Below are positions 34,340-42,764 of a stretch of 64,000 bases of DNA, one piece after another. The translations under genes and the position numbers were made by a program. Below the pieces are notes generated by a model, which was not told where the DNA came from, searched no databases, and saw only the letters and a list, made by a program, of their open reading frames with translations. The DNA is from Candidatus Koribacter versatilis Ellin345 (GTDB lineage: Bacteria; Acidobacteriota; Terriglobia; Terriglobales; Acidobacteriaceae), in NCBI RefSeq assembly GCF_000014005.1, contig NC_008009.1, positions 3,038,001-3,102,000 of the forward strand, in the 5' to 3' direction. Within the stretch, counting starts at the first letter, position 1. Each line of letters begins with the position of its first letter.

Positions 34340-35719
34340 ATGAGTGTTTCCAAGGGCAAATTACTGGTAGTAGACGACGAATTAAGCGTGCGCGATTCCC
34401 TCGCCAAGTGGTTCCGCGAAGAGGGCTACGAAGTCACCGTCGGCGAAAGCGCCAACGAAGCGCTGTCGCGTGTCGCCGAGCAGACCTACGATCTCGCCCT
34501 GCTCGATATCAAAATGCGCGGCACCGACGGCGTGGAACTCCAGCGCAAACTGCACGAACTCGTCCCCGGCCTCATAGTCATCATGATGACCGGCTACGCC
34601 TCGGTAGAAACCGCCGTCGCGACCTTGCGCAACGGTGCGTATGACTACATCACCAAGCCTCTCGATCCCGAAGAAACCGCGCACCTCGTCAGCAAAGCCC
34701 TCGCCCACAAGCGCACCGAGCAGGAAAACGTGCGCCTGAAAGAACAGATCGAAGAACACGCACACGTGGATCTCGTATGGCGCAGCGACGCGATGAAGAA
34801 GATTAATGACGCCATCGAAACCGTTGCGCCGACCGACGCCACCGTGCTCATCACCGGCGAAAGCGGCACCGGCAAAGAGGTCGTTGCCCGCGCCATCCAT
34901 GCGCTCAGCACGCGGCGTTTCCATCCCATGGTCCCGGTGCACTGCGGTGCCCTGACGGAAACCCTGCTCGAAAGCGAACTCTTCGGCCACGAAAAAGGAG
35001 CCTTCACCGGCGCTCAGTATCGCAAGAAGGGCAAATTCGAAGTCGCCGAAGGCGGAACGGTTTTCCTGGATGAAATCGGTGACATCAGCCTTAAGACCCA
35101 AACCGACTTGCTCCGCGTACTACAAGAGCGCGAGATCGTGCGGGTCGGTGGCAATCAGCCGATCAAGGTCGATTTCCGCATCGTCGCCGCGACCAACAAA
35201 GATCTTGAAAAGCTGATCGAAGAAGGTCACTTCCGTCCCGACCTCTTCTATCGCCTGAACGTTTTTCGCATCGAACTCCCACCGCTCCGCGATCGCCGCG
35301 AAGACATTCCGCTGCTCGTAAATCATTTCACTAAGAAGTTTGCCGAGCAGATGAACAAGCGCGTTACGCGTGTGGCCTCACCGGCCATGAACATGCTTCA
35401 ACAATATCCGTGGCCCGGAAACGTGCGCGAGTTGGAGAACGCGGTCGAACGCGCCATGGTCGTCGCACAAGAGCCGGAGCTGCGCGAAACTGACTTCGTC
35501 CTCAAGGTCAAGGCCGCGGCAACCATGAGCAGCACCAACGGCACCGGCACTCCCAAGACCCTCGAAGACATCGAGAAGGAGCACATCCTGCACGTGCTCG
35601 ATGAAACGAATTGGAACCAGACCCGCGCCGCCGAAATGCTCGACATCGACCGCGTTACACTGCATCACAAGATCAAGAGATACGGCTGGCAGAAAACCAC
35701 CACTGCGACGCGTGACTGA
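34340..35719 (+). CDS. Sigma-54-dependent response regulator, NtrC family
   Basis: A 459-residue activator. REC domain: VVDDE acidic pocket and phospho-acceptor Asp56 ([10 protein letters not shown]), with TKPLD for the Lys. AAA+ domain (about 145-380): GESGTGKE at about 173, GAFTGA near 221 (the sigma-54 contact loop, intact), VFLDEIGD, and the R-finger region. C-terminus: Fis-type HTH ([19 protein letters not shown]). It should activate sigma-54 promoters after phosphorylation by the upstream kinase, 3 bases away. Its targets are not known. I saw no clear -24/-12 box near the cytochrome gene. Confidence 0.95.
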   Translation: MSVSKGKLLVVDDELSVRDSLAKWFREEGYEVTVGESANEALSRVAEQTYDLALLDIKMRGTDGVELQRKLHELVPGLIVIMMTGYASVETAVATLRNGAYDYITKPLDPEETAHLVSKALAHKRTEQENVRLKEQIEEHAHVDLVWRSDAMKKINDAIETVAPTDATVLITGESGTGKEVVARAIHALSTRRFHPMVPVHCGALTETLLESELFGHEKGAFTGAQYRKKGKFEVAEGGTVFLDEIGDISLKTQTDLLRVLQEREIVRVGGNQPIKVDFRIVAATNKDLEKLIEEGHFRPDLFYRLNVFRIELPPLRDRREDIPLLVNHFTKKFAEQMNKRVTRVASPAMNMLQQYPWPGNVRELENAVERAMVVAQEPELRETDFVLKVKAAATMSSTNGTGTPKTLEDIEKEHILHVLDETNWNQTRAAEMLDIDRVTLHHKIKRYGWQKTTTATRD

Positions 35720-36240
35720 TGAAAGAACTGCACCTATTGCCGATCGGGAACGTACCGCCCGACCTGCTCGGGTGGCTGCAGAGGCAGCTCTGTGAGCTCT
35801 TCCGCGTTCCCTGCACCCTCCTGCAACCGGCGCTGGATCCGCGAGTCGCCTATCATCCCGAGCGGGAGCAGTACCATTCCAGCGAGCTGATCGCACGCAT
35901 GCAGCCCTATGTTAGCGACCAAACCTGGAAGCTGCTCGGCGTCACCACCGAAGACTTGTACATCCCCATTTTGACGTTCGTTTTTGGCGAAGCTCAGATC
36001 GGCGGAAAGCTGGCGATTGTCTCCACCCATCGTCTCCGCCAGGAATTTTACGGGCTCCCGGAAGACAAGCAACTACTGGCTCAGCGGCTTTTGACCGAGT
36101 CGGTCCACGAGCTCGGACACACCCTTCAACTCACCCATTGCGATGACTACAACTGTGTGATGGCCGCGTCCCACGCGGTGGAGTGGATTGATATTAAGCA
36201 GCCGACGTTCTGCAGCGACTGCGCATCGCGGATCGTCTAG
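35719..36240 (+). CDS. Archaemetzincin-family metallopeptidase
   Basis: A 173-residue zinc peptidase. The start overlaps the regulator stop by one base (TGATG). The archaemetzincin signature HELGHTLQLTHC (HExxHxxGxxHC) is complete. The remaining conserved Cys are in DDYNCVM and FCSDCAS, and TFVFGEAQIGGKLAIVS precedes the active site. The family lacks a settled physiological role in bacteria. Its coupling to a sigma-54 two-component system is unusual and suggests that it is made under the same signal. Confidence 0.9.
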   Translation: MKELHLLPIGNVPPDLLGWLQRQLCELFRVPCTLLQPALDPRVAYHPEREQYHSSELIARMQPYVSDQTWKLLGVTTEDLYIPILTFVFGEAQIGGKLAIVSTHRLRQEFYGLPEDKQLLAQRLLTESVHELGHTLQLTHCDDYNCVMAASHAVEWIDIKQPTFCSDCASRIV

Positions 36241-36276
36241 CCGTCAACGGCGTCCCCACGAATAAACCTGGGATAA

Positions 36277-36414
36277 CTACTTCGCCGGATGCTCCTTGCC
36301 TTCGCGCGCAAGAACATTGTTCGTGTGATGTTCCGCAAGCATGGCCGAGGAGAGCATCACTCCCATGATGAGAAAGATGATGAAGAAAACGACGGCGATT
36401 ACGAGGACTGGCAT
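36277..36414 (-). CDS. Small single-pass membrane protein
   Basis: A 45-residue protein starting at the ATG at 36414, chosen because GGAGG lies 7 bases upstream. It consists of one hydrophobic helix (MPVLVIAVVFFIIFLIMGV) and a polar, His-rich tail (AEHHTNNVLAREGKEHPAK). It is not recognised. Its layout resembles small accessory subunits of membrane complexes. It converges with the archaemetzincin gene, 36 bases away. Confidence 0.6.
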   Translation of the reverse strand: MPVLVIAVVFFIIFLIMGVMLSSAMLAEHHTNNVLAREGKEHPAK

Positions 36415-36608
36415 ACTGCCACCTCCAATGGCTGTCATTCTCACGCGAGTACCGAACTTGAGGATGTGACCTGCCTCACCCACCTCTGTGAGGTGCCGAG
36501 ACATCGGCGCTGTGAGTAGGGATTAGAGAGAACTCACGCTGCACAGGAATGCAGCACGACTTCGCGCCGGGCGGCGCCGCGTTCTTCGTTACTTATTTCG
36601 AAGGCTGG

Positions 36609-36863
36609 CTAGCTCTCGAGCTTTGCCAGTTCGGAATCAAGGTCTGCCAGCGAGTCCTTGAGCATTTGCGTATAGCGCTCGTTTCCGCTCGCTTCTAGCT
36701 GTTGCAGGATGCGTTTCCGAGCCAACTGAATGCCTTGGCGCTTGCGCGCCTTTTCCTGCATTTCAGGGGTGAAGTTGTTTTTCGATTCGTCAGGTACGGG
36801 AGCCAGGGATGCAGCAGATTCCATTTGACCTTCCACAGACTTACTTTCCCAACCGCGGGCCAT
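36609..36863 (-). CDS. Conserved small protein of unknown function
   Basis: An 84-residue soluble protein, MARGWESKSVEGQMESAASL at the start and two helices at the end (KARKRQGIQLARKRILQQL and YTQMLKDSLADLDSELAKL), heavily charged and probably a helical hairpin or coiled coil. I recall similar sequences from other acidobacteria but do not know a role. Confidence 0.55.
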   Translation of the reverse strand: MARGWESKSVEGQMESAASLAPVPDESKNNFTPEMQEKARKRQGIQLARKRILQQLEASGNERYTQMLKDSLADLDSELAKLES

Positions 36864-36973
36864 GCATCAATTATAACGATTTTGTACTGGTAATTTCATC
36901 AGGAACATTACCAGAACGTTATCCGGCGGATGCCTTAACCCGTCCCGCGACTGCCCCGGCCTGCAAAACCTCG

Positions 36974-37846
36974 CTATGCGACCCGCTTTCTCCCTCTCCG
37001 CTCCTTCACCGCCGGCTTCTTCGGCGTCATCTGCACGGTGGATTCCTTGTCCACCTCAGCCAGGCGCGAACCCTTCTTCTGGTCTTTCATCGCCGCCAGG
37101 CTCTGCTTCAGGGCGTCCATCAAATCAACCACCTTCGCGGGCTTCGCAGGTTTCGCCACTGCCTCCACGTCCTGCCCTTCCAGATGCGCCTCGATCAATT
37201 TCTTCACGTTTGCTTCGTAAACGTCGTGGAACTTCTCCGGCTCGAACTTGCCTGCCAGTGCCTCGATCAGTTGGTGCGCGATCTTCACTTCTGCCGGCTT
37301 CACCTCGCTGGTGATTTTCGGCGCTTCCATCTTGCGCACTTCGTCTTCGTAGTACATGGTGTGCAGCATGATTCCGCTGGTGTGCGGACGCAGGAACACC
37401 GTGTACTCGCGGTTATGCATCGTCACCTTCGCGATGCCCATGTAATCGGATTCCTTCAGCGCCTGCACCAGCAGCGCGTACGGCTTCTCGCCGCCTTCAT
37501 CCGGTTGCAAGTAGTAAGAGGTCTCGAAATACACCGGATCGACCTCTTCGGCCTTTACAAACTCGAGGATCTCCATCGACTTCGCCGTCTTGGGCTCGAT
37601 CTTCTTCAACTCTTCGGGATCGATGATCACGTACTCGCCTTTGCGGTACTCATATCCCTTTACGATCTCGTCGCGCTCCAGCACCTTGCCGTCAGCCGAG
37701 CACACCAGCTGCTGCTTCACCCGAGCGTGGTCCTCACGATGCAACTGGTTGAAAGAAATTCGCGATCCGCGCGCGCCTGAAAACAGCCGCACCGGCATTG
37801 AAATCAATCCGAAAGTTAGATAGCCCGACCAAACCGAAGCCGCCAT
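36974..37846 (-). CDS. ku: Ku, DNA end-binding protein of NHEJ
   Basis: A 290-residue bacterial Ku. The ATG at 37846 begins MAASVWSGYLTFGLISMPVR, the usual Ku opening, with GAGGAG just upstream. Downstream sequence further supports this: FNQLHREDHARVKQQLVC, YEYRKGEYVIIDPEEL, MHNREYTVFLRPHTSGIMLHTMYY. A Lys-rich C-terminal tail (VQMTPKKPAVKERRGRKRVA) is of the kind that helps DNA binding. It binds free DNA ends and recruits LigD in bacterial NHEJ. LigD is not in this window. Confidence 0.93.
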   Translation of the reverse strand: MAASVWSGYLTFGLISMPVRLFSGARGSRISFNQLHREDHARVKQQLVCSADGKVLERDEIVKGYEYRKGEYVIIDPEELKKIEPKTAKSMEILEFVKAEEVDPVYFETSYYLQPDEGGEKPYALLVQALKESDYMGIAKVTMHNREYTVFLRPHTSGIMLHTMYYEDEVRKMEAPKITSEVKPAEVKIAHQLIEALAGKFEPEKFHDVYEANVKKLIEAHLEGQDVEAVAKPAKPAKVVDLMDALKQSLAAMKDQKKGSRLAEVDKESTVQMTPKKPAVKERRGRKRVA

Positions 37847-37985
37847 AAGCTCCTCAAAGCGAATTAAGTTTTCCCAGGGAATTTGCGTCCGGCGCAAGCG
37901 ACGGCCATTTCGCGGCTTCGCCTCACACCTGTTACGATGCCGAAAAGTATAGCCGAGATAAGTCAAGCCGCGGAAAGCCTAAATT

Positions 37986-38744
37986 GTGTACGTTCTGAAT
38001 ACTTTCGCCTTTTCATCGCATGACGTCCTGTCGTCGCGCATCGCCGCTGCGCTCGCCGTCACCGCGATTTTTGCGCTCTGGGCGCGTTGGCTGAAGGGCG
38101 TAACTCCCGGGGGTGCTCTCGCGGGCTTCGCTGTCGCATTTGCCATCTATCTCGGTACCGGAGTCGCCGGATTTTTCGTCCTTTTCGGGGTTTTCCTGGT
38201 CACCGCCGCCGCCACCCACTGGCGACGCCCCGTCAAAGAGCAGCACGGCAAACCCGTACAGCACAACGGTCGCGACGGCCGCCAGGTTCTCGCCAACGTC
38301 TCCGCCGCCGCTGCGGTTTGTGGCGCATGCGTGCTATTCCCTCACTCCACGACCTATTTGATGCCCGGCGCCATCGCTGCCCTCGCTGAGACCGCCGCCG
38401 ACACCGTGAGCAGCGAAACCGGCGAAGCTCTTCGCGGCCCCACGTTTCTGCTCATCCCTTTTCGCCGCGTCGAACCCGGCCCCGACGGTGCAATCAGTCT
38501 CGGTGGAACCACCTGCGGACTCCTCGCCGCCCTCTTCGTCGCCTTCCTCGCGTGGCTCACCGGTCTGCTGGATATCTGGTGGTCTCTCACCGCCGCCGGA
38601 TGCGGCTTCGCCGGCATGCTCTTCGACAGCATCCTCGGCGCAACCATCGAAACTCGCGGCCTCCTCGGCAACGACGGCGTAAACTTCCTCGCCACCATCT
38701 TCGCCGCCGACCTAGCCCTCCTCATCTCCTGGCTCACCGGCTGA
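37986..38744 (+). CDS. DUF92 membrane protein
   Basis: A 252-residue protein with about six helices of the DUF92/TIGR00297 family. Signatures: LKGVTPGGALAGFAVAFAIY, LAETAADTVSSETGEAL (acidic cluster), DGAISLGGTTCGLLA, FDSILGATIETRG and LGNDGVNFLAT. Plant DUF92 proteins of the VTE6 type are prenyl-phosphate kinases, so a role in lipid-phosphate turnover is possible here. The start is a GTG at 37986. No better codon is in view. It is divergent from ku. Confidence 0.82.
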   Translation: MYVLNTFAFSSHDVLSSRIAAALAVTAIFALWARWLKGVTPGGALAGFAVAFAIYLGTGVAGFFVLFGVFLVTAAATHWRRPVKEQHGKPVQHNGRDGRQVLANVSAAAAVCGACVLFPHSTTYLMPGAIAALAETAADTVSSETGEALRGPTFLLIPFRRVEPGPDGAISLGGTTCGLLAALFVAFLAWLTGLLDIWWSLTAAGCGFAGMLFDSILGATIETRGLLGNDGVNFLATIFAADLALLISWLTG

Positions 38745-38871
38745 TTTCCACCCTCGTTTACAATCCGTCCCACAGATTTTTCATTTCGCGAAAGCACGCA
38801 CTCTTTTCGCGGAAGCACATATCTTCGCGTAAGCCACATCACCGCTCGCATCTCCACACCCTCTCTTGTCA

Positions 38872-38915
38872 TCCAGAGGAGCGCGAAGCGCGACGTGGGA
38901 TCTGCTGTTGCTTTT
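38872..38915. repeat. Dispersed intergenic repeat, copy 1
   Basis: A degenerate copy of an element that begins TGTCATCC and ends near GGATC, with the inner palindrome GCGCGAAGCGC. It lies between the DUF92 and D-aminoacylase-like genes. Two clearer copies occur in the window at 41895 and 45704. Confidence 0.45.
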
Positions 38916-38918
38916 CAT

Positions 38919-38924
38919 AGGAGG
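38919..38924 (+). promoter_or_regulatory. RBS supporting a TTG start
   Basis: AGGAGG five bases upstream of the TTG at 38930 decides that start for the amidohydrolase gene. Confidence 0.7.
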
Positions 38925-38929
38925 CCCAA

Positions 38930-40885
38930 TTGCGCCGCGTAGCCCTCGTGCTTCTCTTCCTCTGCTCCCCTCTGCTCGCGCAATATGACACACTGATCCG
39001 CAACGGCCGCCTCGTCGATGGCACCGGTAATCCCTGGTTCTATGCCGACATCGGCATCACCAACGACCGCATCACGTTCATCGGCACCGCTCCACAAGAC
39101 GCCACCGCGAAACGCACCATCGACGCCAAAGGTCTCGTCATCGCGCCGGGCTTCATTGACATGCTCGGCCAGTCCGAACTCGACCTGTTGATCGACAATC
39201 GCGCCACGAGCAAACTTCGCCAGGGCATCACGACGGAAATCACCGGTGAAGGCGATACCGCCGCGCCCCTCAACGACCGTCTGAAAAACGACGCGAAGGA
39301 CTTCACCGATCACTTTCACGTCACCCTCGACTGGACCGACTTCGACGGCTACTTCTTCCGCCTTGCGAAAGCCAAGCCCGGCGTGAATCTCGGCACCTAC
39401 GTCGGCGCCGCGCAAGTCCGCAACTACGTCATCGGTACCGCCAACCGCGCCCCCACCGCCGACGAACTCAAAGACATGCAGGACCTCGTGGACGACGCGA
39501 TGTCCCAAGGCGCGATGGGACTCTCCAGTGCTCTGATGTACGCTCCCGGCCAATACGCCAAGACCGACGAACTCATCGCGCTAGCGAAAATCGCCGCCGC
39601 CCATGACGGCATTTACTCCTCGCACATTCGCAACGAGAGCGAAGACGAGATGTCCGCCATTCACGAGGTCGAACAGATCGCGCGCGAAGCCCACATCCCC
39701 GCCGAAATCTGGCACCTCAAAGTCGCCGGCAAAGATAACTGGGGAAAGATGCCCGCCATCCTCGCCGAGATCAACAAGGCCCGCGCCGAAGACCTCGACA
39801 TCACCGCCGACCTCTATCCCTACATCGCCTCCGCAACTTCCCTCGGCGCGCTCATTCCCGCGCGCTATCACGAGGGCGGCGCCGATGCCTTCGTAAAACG
39901 CCTGCAGGATCCCGCTACTCGCGCCGAAATCAAGAAGCTCTTGCTCAGCAATGAGCAGGGCTTCGACAACATGTGGCGAGGCACTGGCGGCGGCAAAGGC
40001 ATCCTCGTCATCTCCGTGCTCAAGCCCGAGCTCAAGAAATACGAAGGCATGAACATCGAGCAGATCGCCGCTGCCGAAAACAAAGATCAGCTCGACGCCA
40101 TCCTCGACCTCGTCGCCGCCGACCACGACAACGTCGGCGCCGTCTACTTCGAGATGAACGAAGACGACCTCAAACTCGCGATGCGCGAACCGTGGGTCAG
40201 CTTCGACACCGATTACGGAGAGGCCGCCGAAGATGGCCCGCTGAGCGAGTCCAAAACCCACCCCCGTTCGTGGGGCACTTTTGCACGCGTCCTCGGCAAA
40301 TACGTCCGCGACGACCACAACCTCAGCCTCGAAGACGCAATTCGCAAAGCCAGTTCGCAGCCCGCCGCGCGCATGAAGCTGCGCGATCGCGGCTTGCTCA
40401 AGACCGGTTACTTCGCCGACGTCGTCATCTTCGATCCTGACAAAATCCATGACGTCGCAACGTTCGCCGATCCCAACCATCCCTCCATCGGCTTCCGATA
40501 TGTGTTCGTCAACGGGGTTCTCTCCGTCGAAAACGACAAGCTCACCGGCCAAACCGGCGGACGCCCCCTGCGCGGCCCCGGCTGGAAATTCCGGGATGAC
40601 ATCCCCGAAGGCCAGCCCGCCCGCGGCGCCATTCAAGGCATGGTCACCGACGAGGACGGCTATCCCGTCTTCCGCGTTAAGGTCACGCTCCTCGACGCCA
40701 CCGGCAAAGAACTCAGTTCGAAGAACAACCGCCGCGACGGCCACTTCACGTTCGAAACCACTGCCCCCTGCGCGGATTGCAGCATCAAAGTCGAACGCTC
40801 CGGCTTCGAGGCCCAATCCTCCAAGCTGAATTACAACGGCGCCAACGAGGTCTGGATCAACTACCGCCTGACCCGCACCAAATGA
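38930..40885 (+). CDS. N-acyl-D-amino-acid deacylase-like amidohydrolase with C-terminal carboxypeptidase-regulatory domain
   Basis: A 651-residue secreted enzyme. The TTG start is set by AGGAGG at 38919. Signal peptide MRRVALVLLFLCSPLLAQ. The amidohydrolase barrel spans about 20-560: YDTLIRNGRLVDGTGNPWF, LVIAPGFIDMLGQSELDLL (in place of the usual HxHxD), GMGLSSALMYAPGQYA, DGIYSSHIRNES, EIWHLKVAGKDNW, and FDTDYGEAAEDGP. Most of the D-aminoacylase metal-site segments are seen. The first motif has lost His and reads MLGQSELDL, which could change metal binding. Residues about 570-651 form a carboxypeptidase-regulatory-like domain (GAIQGMVTDEDGYPVFRVKV). The substrate may be an acyl-D-amino acid, for example from cell-wall peptides. 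Confidence 0.84.
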   Translation: MRRVALVLLFLCSPLLAQYDTLIRNGRLVDGTGNPWFYADIGITNDRITFIGTAPQDATAKRTIDAKGLVIAPGFIDMLGQSELDLLIDNRATSKLRQGITTEITGEGDTAAPLNDRLKNDAKDFTDHFHVTLDWTDFDGYFFRLAKAKPGVNLGTYVGAAQVRNYVIGTANRAPTADELKDMQDLVDDAMSQGAMGLSSALMYAPGQYAKTDELIALAKIAAAHDGIYSSHIRNESEDEMSAIHEVEQIAREAHIPAEIWHLKVAGKDNWGKMPAILAEINKARAEDLDITADLYPYIASATSLGALIPARYHEGGADAFVKRLQDPATRAEIKKLLLSNEQGFDNMWRGTGGGKGILVISVLKPELKKYEGMNIEQIAAAENKDQLDAILDLVAADHDNVGAVYFEMNEDDLKLAMREPWVSFDTDYGEAAEDGPLSESKTHPRSWGTFARVLGKYVRDDHNLSLEDAIRKASSQPAARMKLRDRGLLKTGYFADVVIFDPDKIHDVATFADPNHPSIGFRYVFVNGVLSVENDKLTGQTGGRPLRGPGWKFRDDIPEGQPARGAIQGMVTDEDGYPVFRVKVTLLDATGKELSSKNNRRDGHFTFETTAPCADCSIKVERSGFEAQSSKLNYNGANEVWINYRLTRTK

Positions 40886-41074
40886 AAATGGGGCTACCCC
40901 GTTAGGTGCCACCTCAACAGGGGTAGTCCTCTCGTAACCACCCCGAACCAACAAATAATCTTGTCTCCATTACAAAAAGTGTCATCCTTTTCACAGCGAA
41001 GTTGTTGACCGAACCCTTACCCCAGGCATCTAACCCAAAGTGAGCTGCTCCGGCTTCGGTTTCGCGACGGTTGC
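40886..41074. other. Intergenic region with a long imperfect hairpin
   Basis: The spacer before the cyclase-family gene contains a long imperfect stem, 40891-40903 with 40916-40929, with an inner AGGTG/CACCT stem. No T-run follows, so it is not a standard terminator. It could be a processing or mRNA-stability element. Confidence 0.4.
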
Positions 41075-41860
41075 ATGATTAAGTGGAAGACATTTACGGT
41101 GTTCTGGTGCCTCGCGCTGGCGATCCTCCTGGTTGCCAAGCATCGCAGCGTCGTCGCCACCCCGCTCACCGTGACTACCATCCTCGACCTCACGCACACC
41201 ATGACCGAGTCCTCCCCAACCTGGGACGACTCCGAGAAATACAGCGCTAAAACCACCGCCCGGCACGATTCCCACGGCTACTACGCCCGAGAATTGACCC
41301 TGCCGGAACACTTTGGCACCCACATTGACGCCCCGGCGCACTACGCCGCGAGCCTCTGGACCGTGGACCAGATCCCCGCCGAGCGCCTGGTTCGTCCGCT
41401 AGCCATCATCGACATCACGCAGAAAGCCAAGGCCAACCCCGACTATCAGCTCACCGTGGCTGACATCGCCGCCTGGGAAGATACTCACGGCCACATCCCG
41501 CAAGCCGCCATCGTCGTGATTCGTACCGGATGGGGCGAACGCTGGAACGATGCCAAGGCCTTCCGCAATGCCGACGCCCACGGCGTCATGCACTTCCCCG
41601 GTTTCTCGCTGGAAGCCGCGCAGTTCCTCGTGGACGCCCGCTACGTAGTCGGCATCGGTACGGATACCATGAGCGTGGACCCAGGCGATAGCCGCGAAAA
41701 TCCAGTCCACCAGTACACGATGGCCCGCAGCGTATATCACCTCGAAAACGTTGCGAACCTCGCGATTACTCCCGAGTCTGGCGCCACCCTGGTAGTAGCC
41801 CCCGCCAAGTTCCAACACGGTTCCGGTGCTCCCACCCGGCTCCTTGCAATGTTGAAGTAA
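41075..41860 (+). CDS. Cyclase family protein (kynurenine formamidase-like)
   Basis: A 261-residue protein of the cyclase/KynB family. It begins with a membrane anchor or uncleaved signal (WKTFTVFWCLALAILLVAK) and then has ILDLTHTMTESSPTW. The metal motif HFGTHIDAPAHY (HxGTHxDxPxH) is complete, and VVIRTGWGERW and GIGTDTMSVDPG follow. The family hydrolyses formyl-kynurenine or related cyclic or amide substrates. The membrane anchor suggests it acts outside the cytoplasm. The substrate is unknown. Confidence 0.84.
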   Translation: MIKWKTFTVFWCLALAILLVAKHRSVVATPLTVTTILDLTHTMTESSPTWDDSEKYSAKTTARHDSHGYYARELTLPEHFGTHIDAPAHYAASLWTVDQIPAERLVRPLAIIDITQKAKANPDYQLTVADIAAWEDTHGHIPQAAIVVIRTGWGERWNDAKAFRNADAHGVMHFPGFSLEAAQFLVDARYVVGIGTDTMSVDPGDSRENPVHQYTMARSVYHLENVANLAITPESGATLVVAPAKFQHGSGAPTRLLAMLK

Positions 41861-41894
41861 CACTTTATCCATCCCCCTTAAACCATTCCCCTGT

Positions 41895-41943
41895 TTCATC
41901 CTGAGCGAAGCAGCACAAAGTGCTGCGCAGTCGAAGGATCCCT
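41895..41943. repeat. Dispersed intergenic repeat, copy 2
   Basis: TTTCATCCTGAGCGAAGCAG at the left and GCAGTCGAAGGATCCCT at the right flank an inner palindrome, AGCAGCACAAAGTGCTGC. It closely resembles the copy at 45704. It lies between convergent genes. Confidence 0.65.
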
Positions 41944-41972
41944 ACTCTCGCCCTCTCCCGTTTCGCGCGCGC

Positions 41973-42006
41973 AAACAAAAACCCCGCCGATTTTCATCGA
42001 CGGGGT
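41973..42006 (-). terminator. Terminator of the tsaC-elyC transcript
   Basis: An 11-base stem with one mismatch (41981-41991 with 41996-42006, ACCCCG/CGGGGT core) lies 150 bases beyond the minus-strand stop. On the minus strand it is followed by TTTTTGTTT. The plus strand has no T-run. Confidence 0.62.
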
Positions 42007-42155
42007 CTAATCCCTTGGGGAACTTCTTTTTCTTCCCCTCTATTTTCAGAATATCAAACCGGAGGGGGTAAACCGGACACTTTTCCGAAATTTATATCTC
42101 GCCCTGATTCATCCACTTACGCCAGTTTTTACAAATTTTGTGACTTGACAACAAT
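42007..42155. other. AT-rich spacer between convergent genes
   Basis: The stretch between the terminator hairpin and the minus-strand stop at 42156 is AT-rich, with no gene or structure I can support. Confidence 0.4.
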
Positions 42156-42764
42156 TTATGTCACTCGCAGTTTCCACAAACAATAGCTGAATGCTTCCCT
42201 CTGGATCGCCCAAAATCTCGCCCAGAAGGTACGCGGAACCGATCCGGGCCGTGGCGACCCGTAGCATTCCATCCCCTGCTCCTCCATCATGCGCTTCACC
42301 CGGAACAGGTGATACGCGTCGCTCACCGCGAGGCACGTCTTCATCCCGTTTGTGCGCATGATCACCGCCACCCGCTCCGCCGACTGCGCGGTATCGCCGC
42401 CCTGGGTTTCGCCAATCAGCGATGCATCGGGCACACCGTTCTTCAGCAGGTAGTCCCGGCCGACTCCGCCTTCGCTGAAGTGTAAGTCGCCGCCCGCGCC
42501 ACCAGTGGTGATCACGAAGGGCGCCATGTCCTGGCGAAAAAGATCAAGCCCATGGTCCAGCCTCGCCTTGAGCACCGGCGATGGCCTCCCTGAATACTCC
42601 GCAGCCCCGAACACCACGATCGCGTCTACCGGACGCCGTTCATCCGTCTCCGCCTGCTGCATCACCCGCACACACGTCCACGCGTAAAAGAAAAGGGCTC
42701 CCGCGACGACAACTGTCAGCACGAGAGCCGCGATTTTTCTACGGGCAAACGGAACCCGGGTCAT
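42156..42764 (-). CDS. ElyC/SanA/YdcF family (DUF218) membrane protein
   Basis: A 202-residue protein with one N-terminal helix (IAALVLTVVVAGALFFYAW) and a DUF218 domain: DAIVVFGAAEYSGRPSPVLKARLDHGLDLF, then VITTGGAGG, SEGGVGRDYLLKNGV, VVSDAYHLFRVKRMM-like (AVSDAYHLFR). The start overlaps the tsaC stop (ATGA). The family includes E. coli ElyC, needed for envelope homeostasis, and SanA, but its enzymatic reaction is unclear. It probably acts on an undecaprenyl-linked or phosphorylated envelope intermediate. Confidence 0.86.
   Translation of the reverse strand: MTRVPFARRKIAALVLTVVVAGALFFYAWTCVRVMQQAETDERRPVDAIVVFGAAEYSGRPSPVLKARLDHGLDLFRQDMAPFVITTGGAGGDLHFSEGGVGRDYLLKNGVPDASLIGETQGGDTAQSAERVAVIMRTNGMKTCLAVSDAYHLFRVKRMMEEQGMECYGSPRPGSVPRTFWARFWAIQREAFSYCLWKLRVT

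Noticed and set aside
39581-40954. Minus-strand frame of about 457 codons
   Set aside because: Antisense to the D-aminoacylase-like gene. It is a product of high GC and codon bias, with low-complexity Gly/Val/Glu sequence.
41920-42186. Plus-strand frame of 88 codons
   Set aside because: It runs through a dispersed repeat and a terminator hairpin and is not coding in character.
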